This document shows, in pieces, positions 23,043 to 31,614 of a DNA stretch of 64,000 bases; within the stretch, counting starts at the first letter, position 1, and every line of letters begins with the position of its first letter. Source of the DNA: Mucilaginibacter sp. (GTDB lineage: Bacteria > Bacteroidota > Bacteroidia > Sphingobacteriales > Sphingobacteriaceae); assembly GCF_025362475.1 (NCBI RefSeq), contig NZ_JANYGH010000055.1, positions 244,691 to 308,690 of the forward strand, written 5' to 3'. The notes below the pieces were generated by a model, which was given only the letters and a program-made list of their open reading frames with translations, made no database searches and was not told the origin of the DNA. A program made the translations under genes and the position numbers.

Positions 23043-24951
23043 TCCGGATAACTTACTTAACCTGCAGGAACTGGAGCAACTGGCTAATCAGTTTTTTAAA
23101 TCAGGGCCTGGCGGCTTAGTAAACCAAGTGCCTGTGCAACAAGCTCCTGAGCCTTTTTTATTACCCGGCAATATAGGTGATGAAGGCTTGTTTAGCCCGC
23201 CACAACAGGTGAATACGCCTATACACTCCATCCCTTCAAGTACAATTGGAGGTGGTGGTATTTCACCATCTGCCATTAACCAGAATAATGCTGTTAACCT
23301 AAAGGATCCGCAAACCAGTTTTGCAGATCCTAATTTAAGTGATCGTTCTAATTCATCGGCCCCTGTTTCTGGTAGTACTCCCACCGCTTTTGGCGAACAA
23401 TTGCCCCTACAACCTGGTTTTAGTTATGACTCTTATTTGGTAAAAACAGATCTTATACCAGATCTTCCCTTAAAGCAAAACTTCCCGGTTGAGCAACTTT
23501 CTATTGCCCCTGAAGGCTTGTTTCAGCTATCTTACCAGCAGGACCAGGCTTTTGATATCGAGCTAAAGAAAATATTGAGCAACATTAATACATCGGGGCC
23601 TTCAAACGCTTTACCATTTACCGGTGCACCCGCTGCTACCGAAATTCCGTTTTATTTTTTATCAGATAAACATGGATTACCTGCGGTAAAATCAGATCAG
23701 GGAAAAGTTAAGCAGGCAGGCATCAGCAATATCATCAGCCCGCCGTTTGATGTAAACCTGGTTAGGCGCGATTTTCCCATTTTACAGGAACAGGTGAACG
23801 GAAAACAGCTGATATGGCTTGACAATGCAGCTACCACCCAAAAGCCTAAACAGGTAATTGACCGCATCAGCTACTTTTATGAGCACGAAAACTCCAACAT
23901 CCACCGTGCAGCACATGAACTGGCGGCAAGGGCTACCGATGCTTACGAAGGCGCACGCAAAAAGGTACAAACTTTTTTAAATGCCGGTTCCATAAACGAG
24001 ATCATATTTGTTCGTGGCGCAACCGAAGCCATCAACCTGGTGGCCAAAAGCTGGGGCGAGCAAAACCTGCATGCAGGCGATGAGATCATTGTGAGCCACC
24101 TGGAACATCATGCCAATATTGTTCCATGGCAGCAGTTAGCTGCTAAAAAGGGCCTAAAAATAAAAGTAATTCCTGTGGATGACGACGGGCAGGTATTGAT
24201 AGATGAATATGTAAAACTCCTCGGGCCCAAAACCAAATTGGTGTCATTTACCCAGGTATCAAACGCTTTGGGCACAGTAACGCCGGCCGCGCAAATTGTG
24301 CACCTTGCTCACCTGGCCGGGGCTAAAGTACTGGTAGATGGCGCTCAATCCGTATCGCACATGCCTGTTGATGTACAGGCCTTAAATGCCGATTGGTTTG
24401 TATTCTCGGGCCATAAGGTTTTTGGGCCTACGGGTATCGGCGTCCTTTATGGTAAAGAAGATTTATTAAATGAAACCCAACCCTGGCAGGGAGGTGGCAA
24501 CATGATCAAAGATGTAACTTTTGAGCATACCCAATACCATGATGCCCCCGGCCGCTTTGAGGCTGGCACCGGTAATATTGCTGATGCGGTTGGCCTGGGT
24601 GCCGCAATTGATTATGTAAGTCATTTAGGGATGCCGCTGATAGCGCAATACGAACATTATCTGCTGGTTTATGCAACCCAATTGTTAAAAGAAGTAAAGG
24701 GAATACGCCTGATAGGTACTGCCCCGGATAAAGCCAGTGTTTTATCATTTGTATTAGATGGCTACAAAACCGAAGAGGTAGGCGCAGCTTTAAACCAACA
24801 AGGTATAGCCGTACGGTCTGGTCATCATTGTGCGCAGCCTATTCTTAGGAGGTTTGGCGTTGAAAGCACTGTTAGGCCTTCGCTGGCATTTTATAATACC
24901 TGTGCCGAAATTGATTTGCTGGTGAACGCCCTTCATAGCCTTAAACGATAA
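23026..24951 (+). CDS. Encapsulin-cargo cysteine desulfurase with long disordered N-terminus
   Basis: 641-residue protein. Residues ~1-235 are low-complexity (Pro, Gly, Gln, Ser, Asn) and act as the cargo-loading domain in this family; they contain two EGLF motifs at residues 53-56 and 163-166. Residues ~240-641 are a SufS-type PLP enzyme: NIHRAAHELA, VDGAQSVSHMPVDV, Lys464 in SGHKVFGPTG as the PLP lysine, and Cys602 in RSGHHCAQP as the persulfide cysteine. It releases sulfur from L-cysteine inside the shell. The gene overlaps the shell gene by 17 bases and is followed 9 bases later by a serine acetyltransferase. Confidence 0.95.
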   Translation: MSTNINPDNLLNLQELEQLANQFFKSGPGGLVNQVPVQQAPEPFLLPGNIGDEGLFSPPQQVNTPIHSIPSSTIGGGGISPSAINQNNAVNLKDPQTSFADPNLSDRSNSSAPVSGSTPTAFGEQLPLQPGFSYDSYLVKTDLIPDLPLKQNFPVEQLSIAPEGLFQLSYQQDQAFDIELKKILSNINTSGPSNALPFTGAPAATEIPFYFLSDKHGLPAVKSDQGKVKQAGISNIISPPFDVNLVRRDFPILQEQVNGKQLIWLDNAATTQKPKQVIDRISYFYEHENSNIHRAAHELAARATDAYEGARKKVQTFLNAGSINEIIFVRGATEAINLVAKSWGEQNLHAGDEIIVSHLEHHANIVPWQQLAAKKGLKIKVIPVDDDGQVLIDEYVKLLGPKTKLVSFTQVSNALGTVTPAAQIVHLAHLAGAKVLVDGAQSVSHMPVDVQALNADWFVFSGHKVFGPTGIGVLYGKEDLLNETQPWQGGGNMIKDVTFEHTQYHDAPGRFEAGTGNIADAVGLGAAIDYVSHLGMPLIAQYEHYLLVYATQLLKEVKGIRLIGTAPDKASVLSFVLDGYKTEEVGAALNQQGIAVRSGHHCAQPILRRFGVESTVRPSLAFYNTCAEIDLLVNALHSLKR

Positions 24952-24960
24952 TATACCGGT

Positions 24961-25779
24961 ATGAAAGACGATAAATTTGACAGCTTTATACAATCGCTTT
25001 ATCAAACCCATAAAGCTGAATGGGAAGCGACACCGAAGATCAGGCAATGTGTTGGTTGGTTATCTGATCTTTTTGAATTCCTGTTTCCAAATAACCATGC
25101 CAATAAACTATCAATCTATGGCGGTCATCTTAAAAAGAACCAGATAGATCTTGAAAATATATTGCTAAGTTATCTCGATCCCAATGACATTGATATTGAG
25201 GAGGCAGTTATTTCTTTTTATGATTCATTAAATGAAATTTACCAGGATCTGCGGCAGGATGCTTCCATGATATATGAAAAAGACCCTGCCGCTACCAGCG
25301 TACATGAGGTAATTGTATCTTATCCGGGCTTTTACGCCATCGCGGTTTACCGTATAGCACATCAGCTTACCCGGTTGGCTATACCTATTTTACCCCGGAT
25401 ATTATCGGAGCACGCGCATGGTAAAACCGGGGTAGATATCCATCCAAAAGCTATAATCGACGTACCTTTTTGTATTGACCACGGTACCGGAATTGTTATT
25501 GGCGCAACCAGCATTATTGGCAAGCATGTAACCATATACCAGGGTGTAACCTTAGGTGCCGCGCAGGTGAGTAAGGAATTATCCGAAACCAAACGGCACC
25601 CTACTGTTGAGGATAATGTAGTTATTTACGCCCGTAGTACCATTTTAGGTGGCCGTACGGTAATTGGTCACCACAGTGTAATTGGAGGTAGTGTGTTTTT
25701 AACAAAAAGCGTACAGCCCTTTTCGCATGTTTTTAATACTCATCAATTACGAATTGAAGTAAAAGAAAACCTGCAATAA
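24961..25779 (+). CDS. cysE: Serine O-acetyltransferase (EpsC type)
   Basis: 272-residue enzyme making O-acetylserine, the carbon skeleton for cysteine. The N-terminal helical half is followed by a left-handed beta-helix of hexapeptide repeats with the catalytic segments IDHGTGIVIGATSIIG and TIYQGVTLGA. It lies in the encapsulin operon immediately after the desulfurase, so the operon makes the cysteine precursor and consumes cysteine. Serine acetyltransferases accompany many Family 2A encapsulins. No cysteine synthase gene is in the window. The symbol is assigned by homology. Confidence 0.93.
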   Translation: MKDDKFDSFIQSLYQTHKAEWEATPKIRQCVGWLSDLFEFLFPNNHANKLSIYGGHLKKNQIDLENILLSYLDPNDIDIEEAVISFYDSLNEIYQDLRQDASMIYEKDPAATSVHEVIVSYPGFYAIAVYRIAHQLTRLAIPILPRILSEHAHGKTGVDIHPKAIIDVPFCIDHGTGIVIGATSIIGKHVTIYQGVTLGAAQVSKELSETKRHPTVEDNVVIYARSTILGGRTVIGHHSVIGGSVFLTKSVQPFSHVFNTHQLRIEVKENLQ

Positions 25780-25789
25780 TTTTTTAAAC

Positions 25790-27061
25790 ATGGTTTCGAA
25801 ACTTAACTCATCGGAGATAATTCATTTCCTGCTCATTCTTTTGATTATACTGATCCCGGCGAGGTTGTTAGGCGAGTTATGCCGCAGATATAAACTGCCG
25901 GCTATTATTGGTGAAATTTTCGCGGGTATTATTGTTGGCCCCACCTTGTTGGGATTAGTATTCCCATCTGTTTTTAAAGATATCTTCCTGTCTACCCCTC
26001 ATGCTTTTGAAGCGTTTGATGGTATTGCTAATATTGGCATTATTTTGCTCATGTTTATTGCCGGCTTTGAGGTAGATCTGAAACAGATAAGGCAGAACGG
26101 CAAACAAGCCATCAGCATAAGTCTTACGGGTATTATATTCCCTTTTGCTATTGGTTTTGCCGCAGTATGGTTCCTGTACCAAAGTCATTTTGCCAATGGC
26201 TTTAATAACCAATTAGTCACCTCGTTATTTTTCGGAACAGCGCTTTCCATTACTGCGCTTTCTGTGATTACTAAAATACTGCTCGATCTGGATATTCTTA
26301 ACACGCGCATAGGCAACATTGTATTAACTGCTGCTATGGTTGATGATTTTCTGGGCTGGATACTATTCTCCATTATTATCCAACTCATGAATGTTGGCAA
26401 AGGTGAAGCCTCATTTTGGTCGGTAAGCATAGTTATACTTTATGCAATTTTCATGTTAACAGGCGGCCGTTGGCTTATACATAAACTATTGGCAATTGCC
26501 GGCAAGGGCGAGAAGCCAGGCCGGGTACTTACCATGGCCGTTTGTCTTTGCCTCATCAGCGCATGCATTACCGAAGGCCTTGGGGTGCGTGGTATATTTG
26601 GCGCCTTCCTGGTTGGGGTTGGCATCAACGATTCTGAATATTTTACGGAGAAACATAGACATGTGCTACATCAATTTACCATTAATGTATTGGCTCCGCT
26701 CTTTTTCGCCTCCGTTGGATTAAGGTTGAATTTTATAGCCAATTTTAACCTGGAAGTAGTACTTATTATCCTGGTTATTGCCTGCCTGGCCAAACTCATA
26801 GGTGCAGGTATTGGCAGCGCGATGAGCGGCATGAGCAAAAATGAATCCATAGCAGTAGCATTTGGTATGAATGCAAGGGGATCGCAGGAAATTGTACTGG
26901 GTTTATTGGCCCTACAGGCAAAAATAATAAGCGAACCTGTATTTGAAGGACTGGTTGTAATGACGGTAGTTACCATGATTATCTCAGGCCCTATTATGAA
27001 ACACTATTTTTTAAAGGAACAAAAGTTACAATTAACCGTAACAAACTCCCCAAGCCCATGA
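25790..27061 (+). CDS. Cation:proton antiporter (CPA2/Kef-like)
   Basis: 423-residue inner-membrane protein with about 12-13 hydrophobic segments and no TrkA-N/RCK domain. CPA2 features include LPAIIGEIFAGIIVGPTLLG, LMFIAGFEVDLKQIRQNGKQA and the VDDFLGW motif in the middle, whose Asp-Asp carries ions. It starts 10 bp after the acetyltransferase, so it is the last gene of the encapsulin operon before a strong bidirectional terminator. A link between sulfur handling and ion or pH balance is inferred from position only. Confidence 0.9.
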   Translation: MVSKLNSSEIIHFLLILLIILIPARLLGELCRRYKLPAIIGEIFAGIIVGPTLLGLVFPSVFKDIFLSTPHAFEAFDGIANIGIILLMFIAGFEVDLKQIRQNGKQAISISLTGIIFPFAIGFAAVWFLYQSHFANGFNNQLVTSLFFGTALSITALSVITKILLDLDILNTRIGNIVLTAAMVDDFLGWILFSIIIQLMNVGKGEASFWSVSIVILYAIFMLTGGRWLIHKLLAIAGKGEKPGRVLTMAVCLCLISACITEGLGVRGIFGAFLVGVGINDSEYFTEKHRHVLHQFTINVLAPLFFASVGLRLNFIANFNLEVVLIILVIACLAKLIGAGIGSAMSGMSKNESIAVAFGMNARGSQEIVLGLLALQAKIISEPVFEGLVVMTVVTMIISGPIMKHYFLKEQKLQLTVTNSPSP

Positions 27062-27069
27062 TATTATAT

Positions 27070-27102
27070 AAATCATTGTAAGTTATGTACTTATAATGAT
27101 TT
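27070..27102. terminator. Bidirectional terminator
   Basis: AAATCATTGTAAGT (27070-27083) and ACTTATAATGATTT (27089-27102) form a 14-bp stem (one G-U pair) with a 5-base loop, between the convergent antiporter and sensor-kinase genes. A/T at both stem bases gives U-tracts in both directions. Confidence 0.85.
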
Positions 27103-27105
27103 GTA

Positions 27106-29355
27106 TCACATACTGTAGCTGGCGGCGCTTTCCGTTTTAAAGGAAACTTTCACTATCACACCATTAAAATTTTCAATTTTAAGTTTGCCACCTAATTGCT
27201 TGCTTAAGCCTTTCATCAAGTTTAGTCCGAGGGTGCCAATATTTTCTGAATCCAAACCCGCCGGTAAGCCCTTGCCATGGTCAATTATCGTCAGATAATT
27301 AAAACCATCGCTCATCCGTTTTAAAGCAATTTTTACTATTCCCGTTTCATCGCTTGCATAGGCATATTTAATGGCATTTGTAATTGCTTCGTTCAAAATC
27401 AAGCCCAGAGGCACTGCCTGCGCTACATCGAGCTTAATTACATCAATTTGCTTTTCAAATTGTATCCGATTGCCCAGATCATAACTATCTTTCAAATAGC
27501 TGATTAACTCGTCAATGTACTCAGGCATGCTGATAAGGTCCAAGCTTTCAGACTGATAGAGCTTTTGATGGATCAATGCTATGGAATGCATACGGTTTTC
27601 ACTGTTTTTGATAACCTCTAATGCTTCATTATTATTGATATAAGCCGACTGGCGCTGCAGCAGCCCCATAACAATCTGTAGATTATTTTTCACCCGGTGA
27701 TGGATCTCTTTAATGAGCCATTCCTTATCTCGCAATAATCTATCTTTTTCATTTAGCAGTTGGTTAAGCGATACATTATTGCGCTGTTTAAGCCTGTAAC
27801 CGTTATATAATAACCCAATAAATAATATCAGCAACACAAGTCCCCCAAGAGTAATGTTCCGCATATTTTCAGACCTTATTACCTTTTCGCGCTGCAATAA
27901 ACCATCTTTTTTTAACAGCTTAATGTCCCTCTCCTTTTGGTCTGTTTCGTACTTGATTTGAATTTCGGCTATTTGCTTGTTTTTTATGATGCTAAAAAGT
28001 GAGTCGCTTGTAGCTTTGTAATTTCTAAGATGATTTAAAGAAGAAAGATAGTCTCCTTTGGCCGAATCTATTTTATACCAAAGGAATTGAAGATCTCTTT
28101 CGTAAGATGCAAAAAAACGTTTACCTGCCAGTCCATCCAGGTAAAGATTTGCCTTTTTATATTTTTTTTGCTGAACATAAAACTTAGCGATATCCAGTCT
28201 GGCTATATAAAGAAAAACACTTTCGTCCTGTCCCGGTGTAATTAGCCTGATCATATCCAGATAGTTCTTTTCGGCAAGGGGAAAGTTTTTTTGTGCTTCG
28301 TAACAATACCCTTTAATTTCGGCAATGGTGCCTTTTATAAAATCACTTTCGGGTGGGTGTCGTTTTTCTGCGGCAAGAATCTCATTTAAAGCTTCATTGA
28401 TTTTTTTTTGTTTTACGAGCCCCTGTACTACGAATCCTACAGTCCGGAAGATGGAAGTTTGGGAATAACCAGGAACTCTTTCCCTCAATTGTATGGTTTT
28501 ACGATACCAAATGATACTATTTTCGGTTTGACCAAGCTCCTGGTAAACCAAGGCTAATTCGCCGTAAAAACTTTCCCGGCTCAGGGTGTCATTCGTTTTT
28601 TTCAAATATTCAATACCCTTTAAAATATAAGGTAGAGCTATATTGTAGTTACCTTCATATCTGTTTGTAGTTGATAACAACATAAAGGCACCAGCAATTT
28701 CTTTCCGGCCAGAAAACTGGTAGTTTTTTATTATATCGAGACATTCATTTTCAGATGAATCAGAATGATCAGACAAAAAATAAGCATCGGCCAGGGAGTA
28801 CCGAACATTAATTTCGGTGGAGGTTTCATTTAGTTTATGGTATATTTTTATGGCATTTTTATAACTCGCAATGCCAAGTGCTAAACTATTACGCGCAGAC
28901 GAATCATAACCTGTTCTGTATTGTATGGCAGATAAACCCAGCTTATACCAGGTCCGCGCTTCGAGTGCCACTTGTCGCTTCATATGAAAATTACTAATCG
29001 CTTTCATATAAAGCTGCTTTCCCCTATCCCTGTTTTTTAAGGCGATATAGACCATGCCCAGGTAGGTAGTAGTTTTATCAATACTGTAGTTGCCGTCGGT
29101 TTTATGTAACTGCTGGCTTAAGTTAAGCGCGTTCTTAAAATAAGTGAGCGCAGTATCCATCTTTTTTTTATTGCTTCCTGCTTGGTTAAAGAAGTAGAAT
29201 CCAATTTCACCGAGTTTTTTTAACTGATTAGTATCCGCCACACTTTTTTTCGCTAAGCGGATATTGTTTCGAAGGTCATGCTCATTGAGGATCTGGCCCC
29301 GGCACGGAATCGCGAAAAGGTATAGTATCAATAATAAAAATATAGCTTTATACAT
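27106..29355 (-). CDS. TPR-containing sensor histidine kinase (HisKA_2 family)
   Basis: 749-residue kinase. A signal peptide precedes ~450 residues of TPR-like helical repeats facing the periplasm; then comes a membrane segment (ITLGGLVLLILFIGLLYNGY), a HisKA_2 phosphoacceptor block (EIHHRVKNNLQIVMGLL) and a HATPase domain with NEAITNAIKYAY and IDHGKGLP. No response regulator gene is adjacent. The TPR ectodomain type is common in Bacteroidota and probably binds a peptide or protein signal. Start codon is followed by a clear signal sequence, which supports it. Confidence 0.92.
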   Translation of the reverse strand: MYKAIFLLLILYLFAIPCRGQILNEHDLRNNIRLAKKSVADTNQLKKLGEIGFYFFNQAGSNKKKMDTALTYFKNALNLSQQLHKTDGNYSIDKTTTYLGMVYIALKNRDRGKQLYMKAISNFHMKRQVALEARTWYKLGLSAIQYRTGYDSSARNSLALGIASYKNAIKIYHKLNETSTEINVRYSLADAYFLSDHSDSSENECLDIIKNYQFSGRKEIAGAFMLLSTTNRYEGNYNIALPYILKGIEYLKKTNDTLSRESFYGELALVYQELGQTENSIIWYRKTIQLRERVPGYSQTSIFRTVGFVVQGLVKQKKINEALNEILAAEKRHPPESDFIKGTIAEIKGYCYEAQKNFPLAEKNYLDMIRLITPGQDESVFLYIARLDIAKFYVQQKKYKKANLYLDGLAGKRFFASYERDLQFLWYKIDSAKGDYLSSLNHLRNYKATSDSLFSIIKNKQIAEIQIKYETDQKERDIKLLKKDGLLQREKVIRSENMRNITLGGLVLLILFIGLLYNGYRLKQRNNVSLNQLLNEKDRLLRDKEWLIKEIHHRVKNNLQIVMGLLQRQSAYINNNEALEVIKNSENRMHSIALIHQKLYQSESLDLISMPEYIDELISYLKDSYDLGNRIQFEKQIDVIKLDVAQAVPLGLILNEAITNAIKYAYASDETGIVKIALKRMSDGFNYLTIIDHGKGLPAGLDSENIGTLGLNLMKGLSKQLGGKLKIENFNGVIVKVSFKTESAASYSM

Positions 29356-29612
29356 TTGCGCCGGGAGATATACCTTTTGTAAAAATAGTTAATAATAAAA
29401 TAAGCGATAATCAAATATGGTCCAAAGTATGTTGCCAGATCGCAAATTGCGGCCGAAAAAACAATTGTAATCTCAATTTTACCTATTGCCGTTTTAAGGT
29501 ACAATAAAAGCAATGGGTAAGATATTTCATGCGCCTTAATTATGGGTTAGATCATTCGTTAAAATGAGATGCCAGTTTTAATTTAAACCGGCATCTCCAG
29601 TAGGCTTGTTTA

Positions 29613-30545
29613 TTAGTTTAAAAAGAAATCCAAAAGATCTTTTTGCACCTGTGCAGTTTGCTCCTGAACCACCCAATGACCAGAATCTTTAATAATTGCC
29701 TCATGTACATCGGTTGCTACCAATTTACAATGCGCTGCCAAAAATGAACCTGCAAAATGATCAGACCCCATGGCCAGTAATGGCATTGGTAGTTTCTTCC
29801 TGGCAAATTCTAGATTGTCTTTGGCGTCCTGTGAAAACTGGCCAAACCAATGGAAAGCCCCTGTTGTAGCCCCGGGCACTGAGTAAGCCCGGATAAATTC
29901 ATTTTTTTCGGCCTGGGTAAATGCATTTTTTTGAAAACCAACTACAGGCCAAAAATCTGTAAAGAACAAACCTACTTTGCCCGATACAATTTCGCCCGAA
30001 TGTGGTTGCCCAAAGAAGCCAAACCACCAGGCCTGTGCCTTAACCTGGCTCCAAACTGGCTCAATGCCTGGCAACAACGCATCCATCAGGGCTATCTTTT
30101 TAACTTCGGCAGGGAATTGTGCTGCATAAGCATAAGCTACCATTAAGCCAATATCATGCCCGGCCAAATTGATATGCTGATAGCCAAGCTTTTTCATCAG
30201 CTCGTGCATATCTACGGCCATGTTTTTCTTATCATAGCCACCTGCCGGTTTGCCAGATTCGCCAACACCGCGCAAATCCGGGGCAATCACGGTAAAGTGT
30301 TTGGAAAGTTCGGGTAGCAATCGGTTCCACATATACCAGTTTTGGCCAAAACCGTGCACCAATAACAATGGCTGGCCTTTGCCGCCAATAACGTAATGAA
30401 GTTTTACGCCGTTAACGGTGGCGTATTCATTTTTGAAACCTGCAGGTGGCAAAGCTGGTTTTACGCCTACGGCAAATGTTACGGTTGCAAAAATGGTTAG
30501 CAAACAAGCGAATGCCATACATGTAATTTGTTTTGTTACTTTCAT
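29613..30545 (-). CDS. Secreted alpha/beta hydrolase (epoxide hydrolase/dehalogenase-like)
   Basis: 310-residue secreted hydrolase, signal peptide residues ~1-27. The fold markers HGFGQNWYMW (oxyanion turn), AGHDIGLMVAYAYA (Asp nucleophile) and GHWVVQEQ (His base) indicate an Asp-His type enzyme as in epoxide hydrolases and haloalkane dehalogenases. It is the last gene of a four-gene minus-strand run (33431-34207, 31615-33417, 30579-31586, then this) with gaps of 13-33 bp. The natural substrate is unknown. Confidence 0.88.
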   Translation of the reverse strand: MKVTKQITCMAFACLLTIFATVTFAVGVKPALPPAGFKNEYATVNGVKLHYVIGGKGQPLLLVHGFGQNWYMWNRLLPELSKHFTVIAPDLRGVGESGKPAGGYDKKNMAVDMHELMKKLGYQHINLAGHDIGLMVAYAYAAQFPAEVKKIALMDALLPGIEPVWSQVKAQAWWFGFFGQPHSGEIVSGKVGLFFTDFWPVVGFQKNAFTQAEKNEFIRAYSVPGATTGAFHWFGQFSQDAKDNLEFARKKLPMPLLAMGSDHFAGSFLAAHCKLVATDVHEAIIKDSGHWVVQEQTAQVQKDLLDFFLN

Positions 30546-30578
30546 GATCGTTTTATTTGTGTTGGGGTTAAATTTTTA

Positions 30579-31586
30579 TTATTGTTTCTTGTTGTCGCTG
30601 ATATCTTTATAGGCATTAGGCAAATTGAAGTTGAAATGCAACCAGTTAAACAGCGCATAGCCTTTGTTAAATTCGTTCATTTTTACAGTCTCTTTGGTTT
30701 GTTCCAGCGTAAGGCCTTTGTCAACGGCCACTTCTACCTGTTGCTTTAGTGCTTCCACATAATCAATAGTATATTTGATGCCTGCTTTATTGGTCACCCT
30801 GCCGTGGCCAGGAATGATTATTGCATCCTCAGGTAAAAAATCATACACTTTTTTGAGGTTGTTGGCCGGTTCCAGAAAATAGCCATCAAACAACCAGGGA
30901 ATAGCCGGACTTTCGGCGATAAAGGGATTGCCGGCCCAGAATATTTTTTGTGCGGGCATCCACACAAAAAGATCTGCCGGTGATTGCGCCGTACCTACAT
31001 TTAAAAGTTCAACTATCTTACCGTTACCTAAATCGAGTTTTAAATTACTATTTTTTGGTATCACAATGTCCGCAGGCCGGTAAACCGAGTTTTCGATACC
31101 TCGGTTGGCCCCAAATAGTGCAGTCATAAACTGTTTGATATTATCGTAATTTTTAGCAAGATTTTCTTTGGCAAACTCGTTCTGGATGATAGTTGTTGAA
31201 GCCGGCAACAGGTAATTGCTAAAGCAATGATCACCATGATCACTGGTATTAACCGCATAGATGATGGGCTTGTCTGTAACAGATCTAATCAGTGCTACTT
31301 CCTGGTTATAAAGCCGTTTGCTTAGCATTACTTCTATTAGCAATACGCCCTTAGCACCAATAATAAAGCCTCCGGTTGTTGCCTGTGGAATGCCCATTGA
31401 GGTTTCTTTTTCGGCTGTTGCAGGAATTATGGCGTAAATGTCGTCGCTAAGCTTTTGCAGCTTTAGTTCTACTTTATTGGCGTCCCAAATAGGCACCTGG
31501 GGCGGTAGCGCCATTTGGGCAGATACAGACGCCGCAACTAATTGCATTATAAAAGTTGCTACAATGATTATATTTTGATTTTTCAT
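30579..31586 (-). CDS. Secreted metallo-beta-lactamase-fold protein with altered metal site
   Basis: 335-residue exported protein (start at 31586, signal ending SVSAQ) of the MBL fold. Instead of the canonical HxHxDH it has Ser115-Asp-His117-Gly-Asp119-His120. The third histidine is Gln201, the bridging aspartate is Asn220 (WAGN in place of TGD), and only the last histidine, His261 in IPGHG, is kept. Metal binding and hydrolysis may therefore be altered or lost, or the protein may bind one metal. It follows the amidohydrolase gene by 28 bp. Related NxHGDH variants occur in other exported MBL proteins. Confidence 0.82.
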   Translation of the reverse strand: MKNQNIIIVATFIMQLVAASVSAQMALPPQVPIWDANKVELKLQKLSDDIYAIIPATAEKETSMGIPQATTGGFIIGAKGVLLIEVMLSKRLYNQEVALIRSVTDKPIIYAVNTSDHGDHCFSNYLLPASTTIIQNEFAKENLAKNYDNIKQFMTALFGANRGIENSVYRPADIVIPKNSNLKLDLGNGKIVELLNVGTAQSPADLFVWMPAQKIFWAGNPFIAESPAIPWLFDGYFLEPANNLKKVYDFLPEDAIIIPGHGRVTNKAGIKYTIDYVEALKQQVEVAVDKGLTLEQTKETVKMNEFNKGYALFNWLHFNFNLPNAYKDISDNKKQ

Positions 31587-31614
31587 GATTTTGTTAATTG
31601 ATGATACTGATAAA

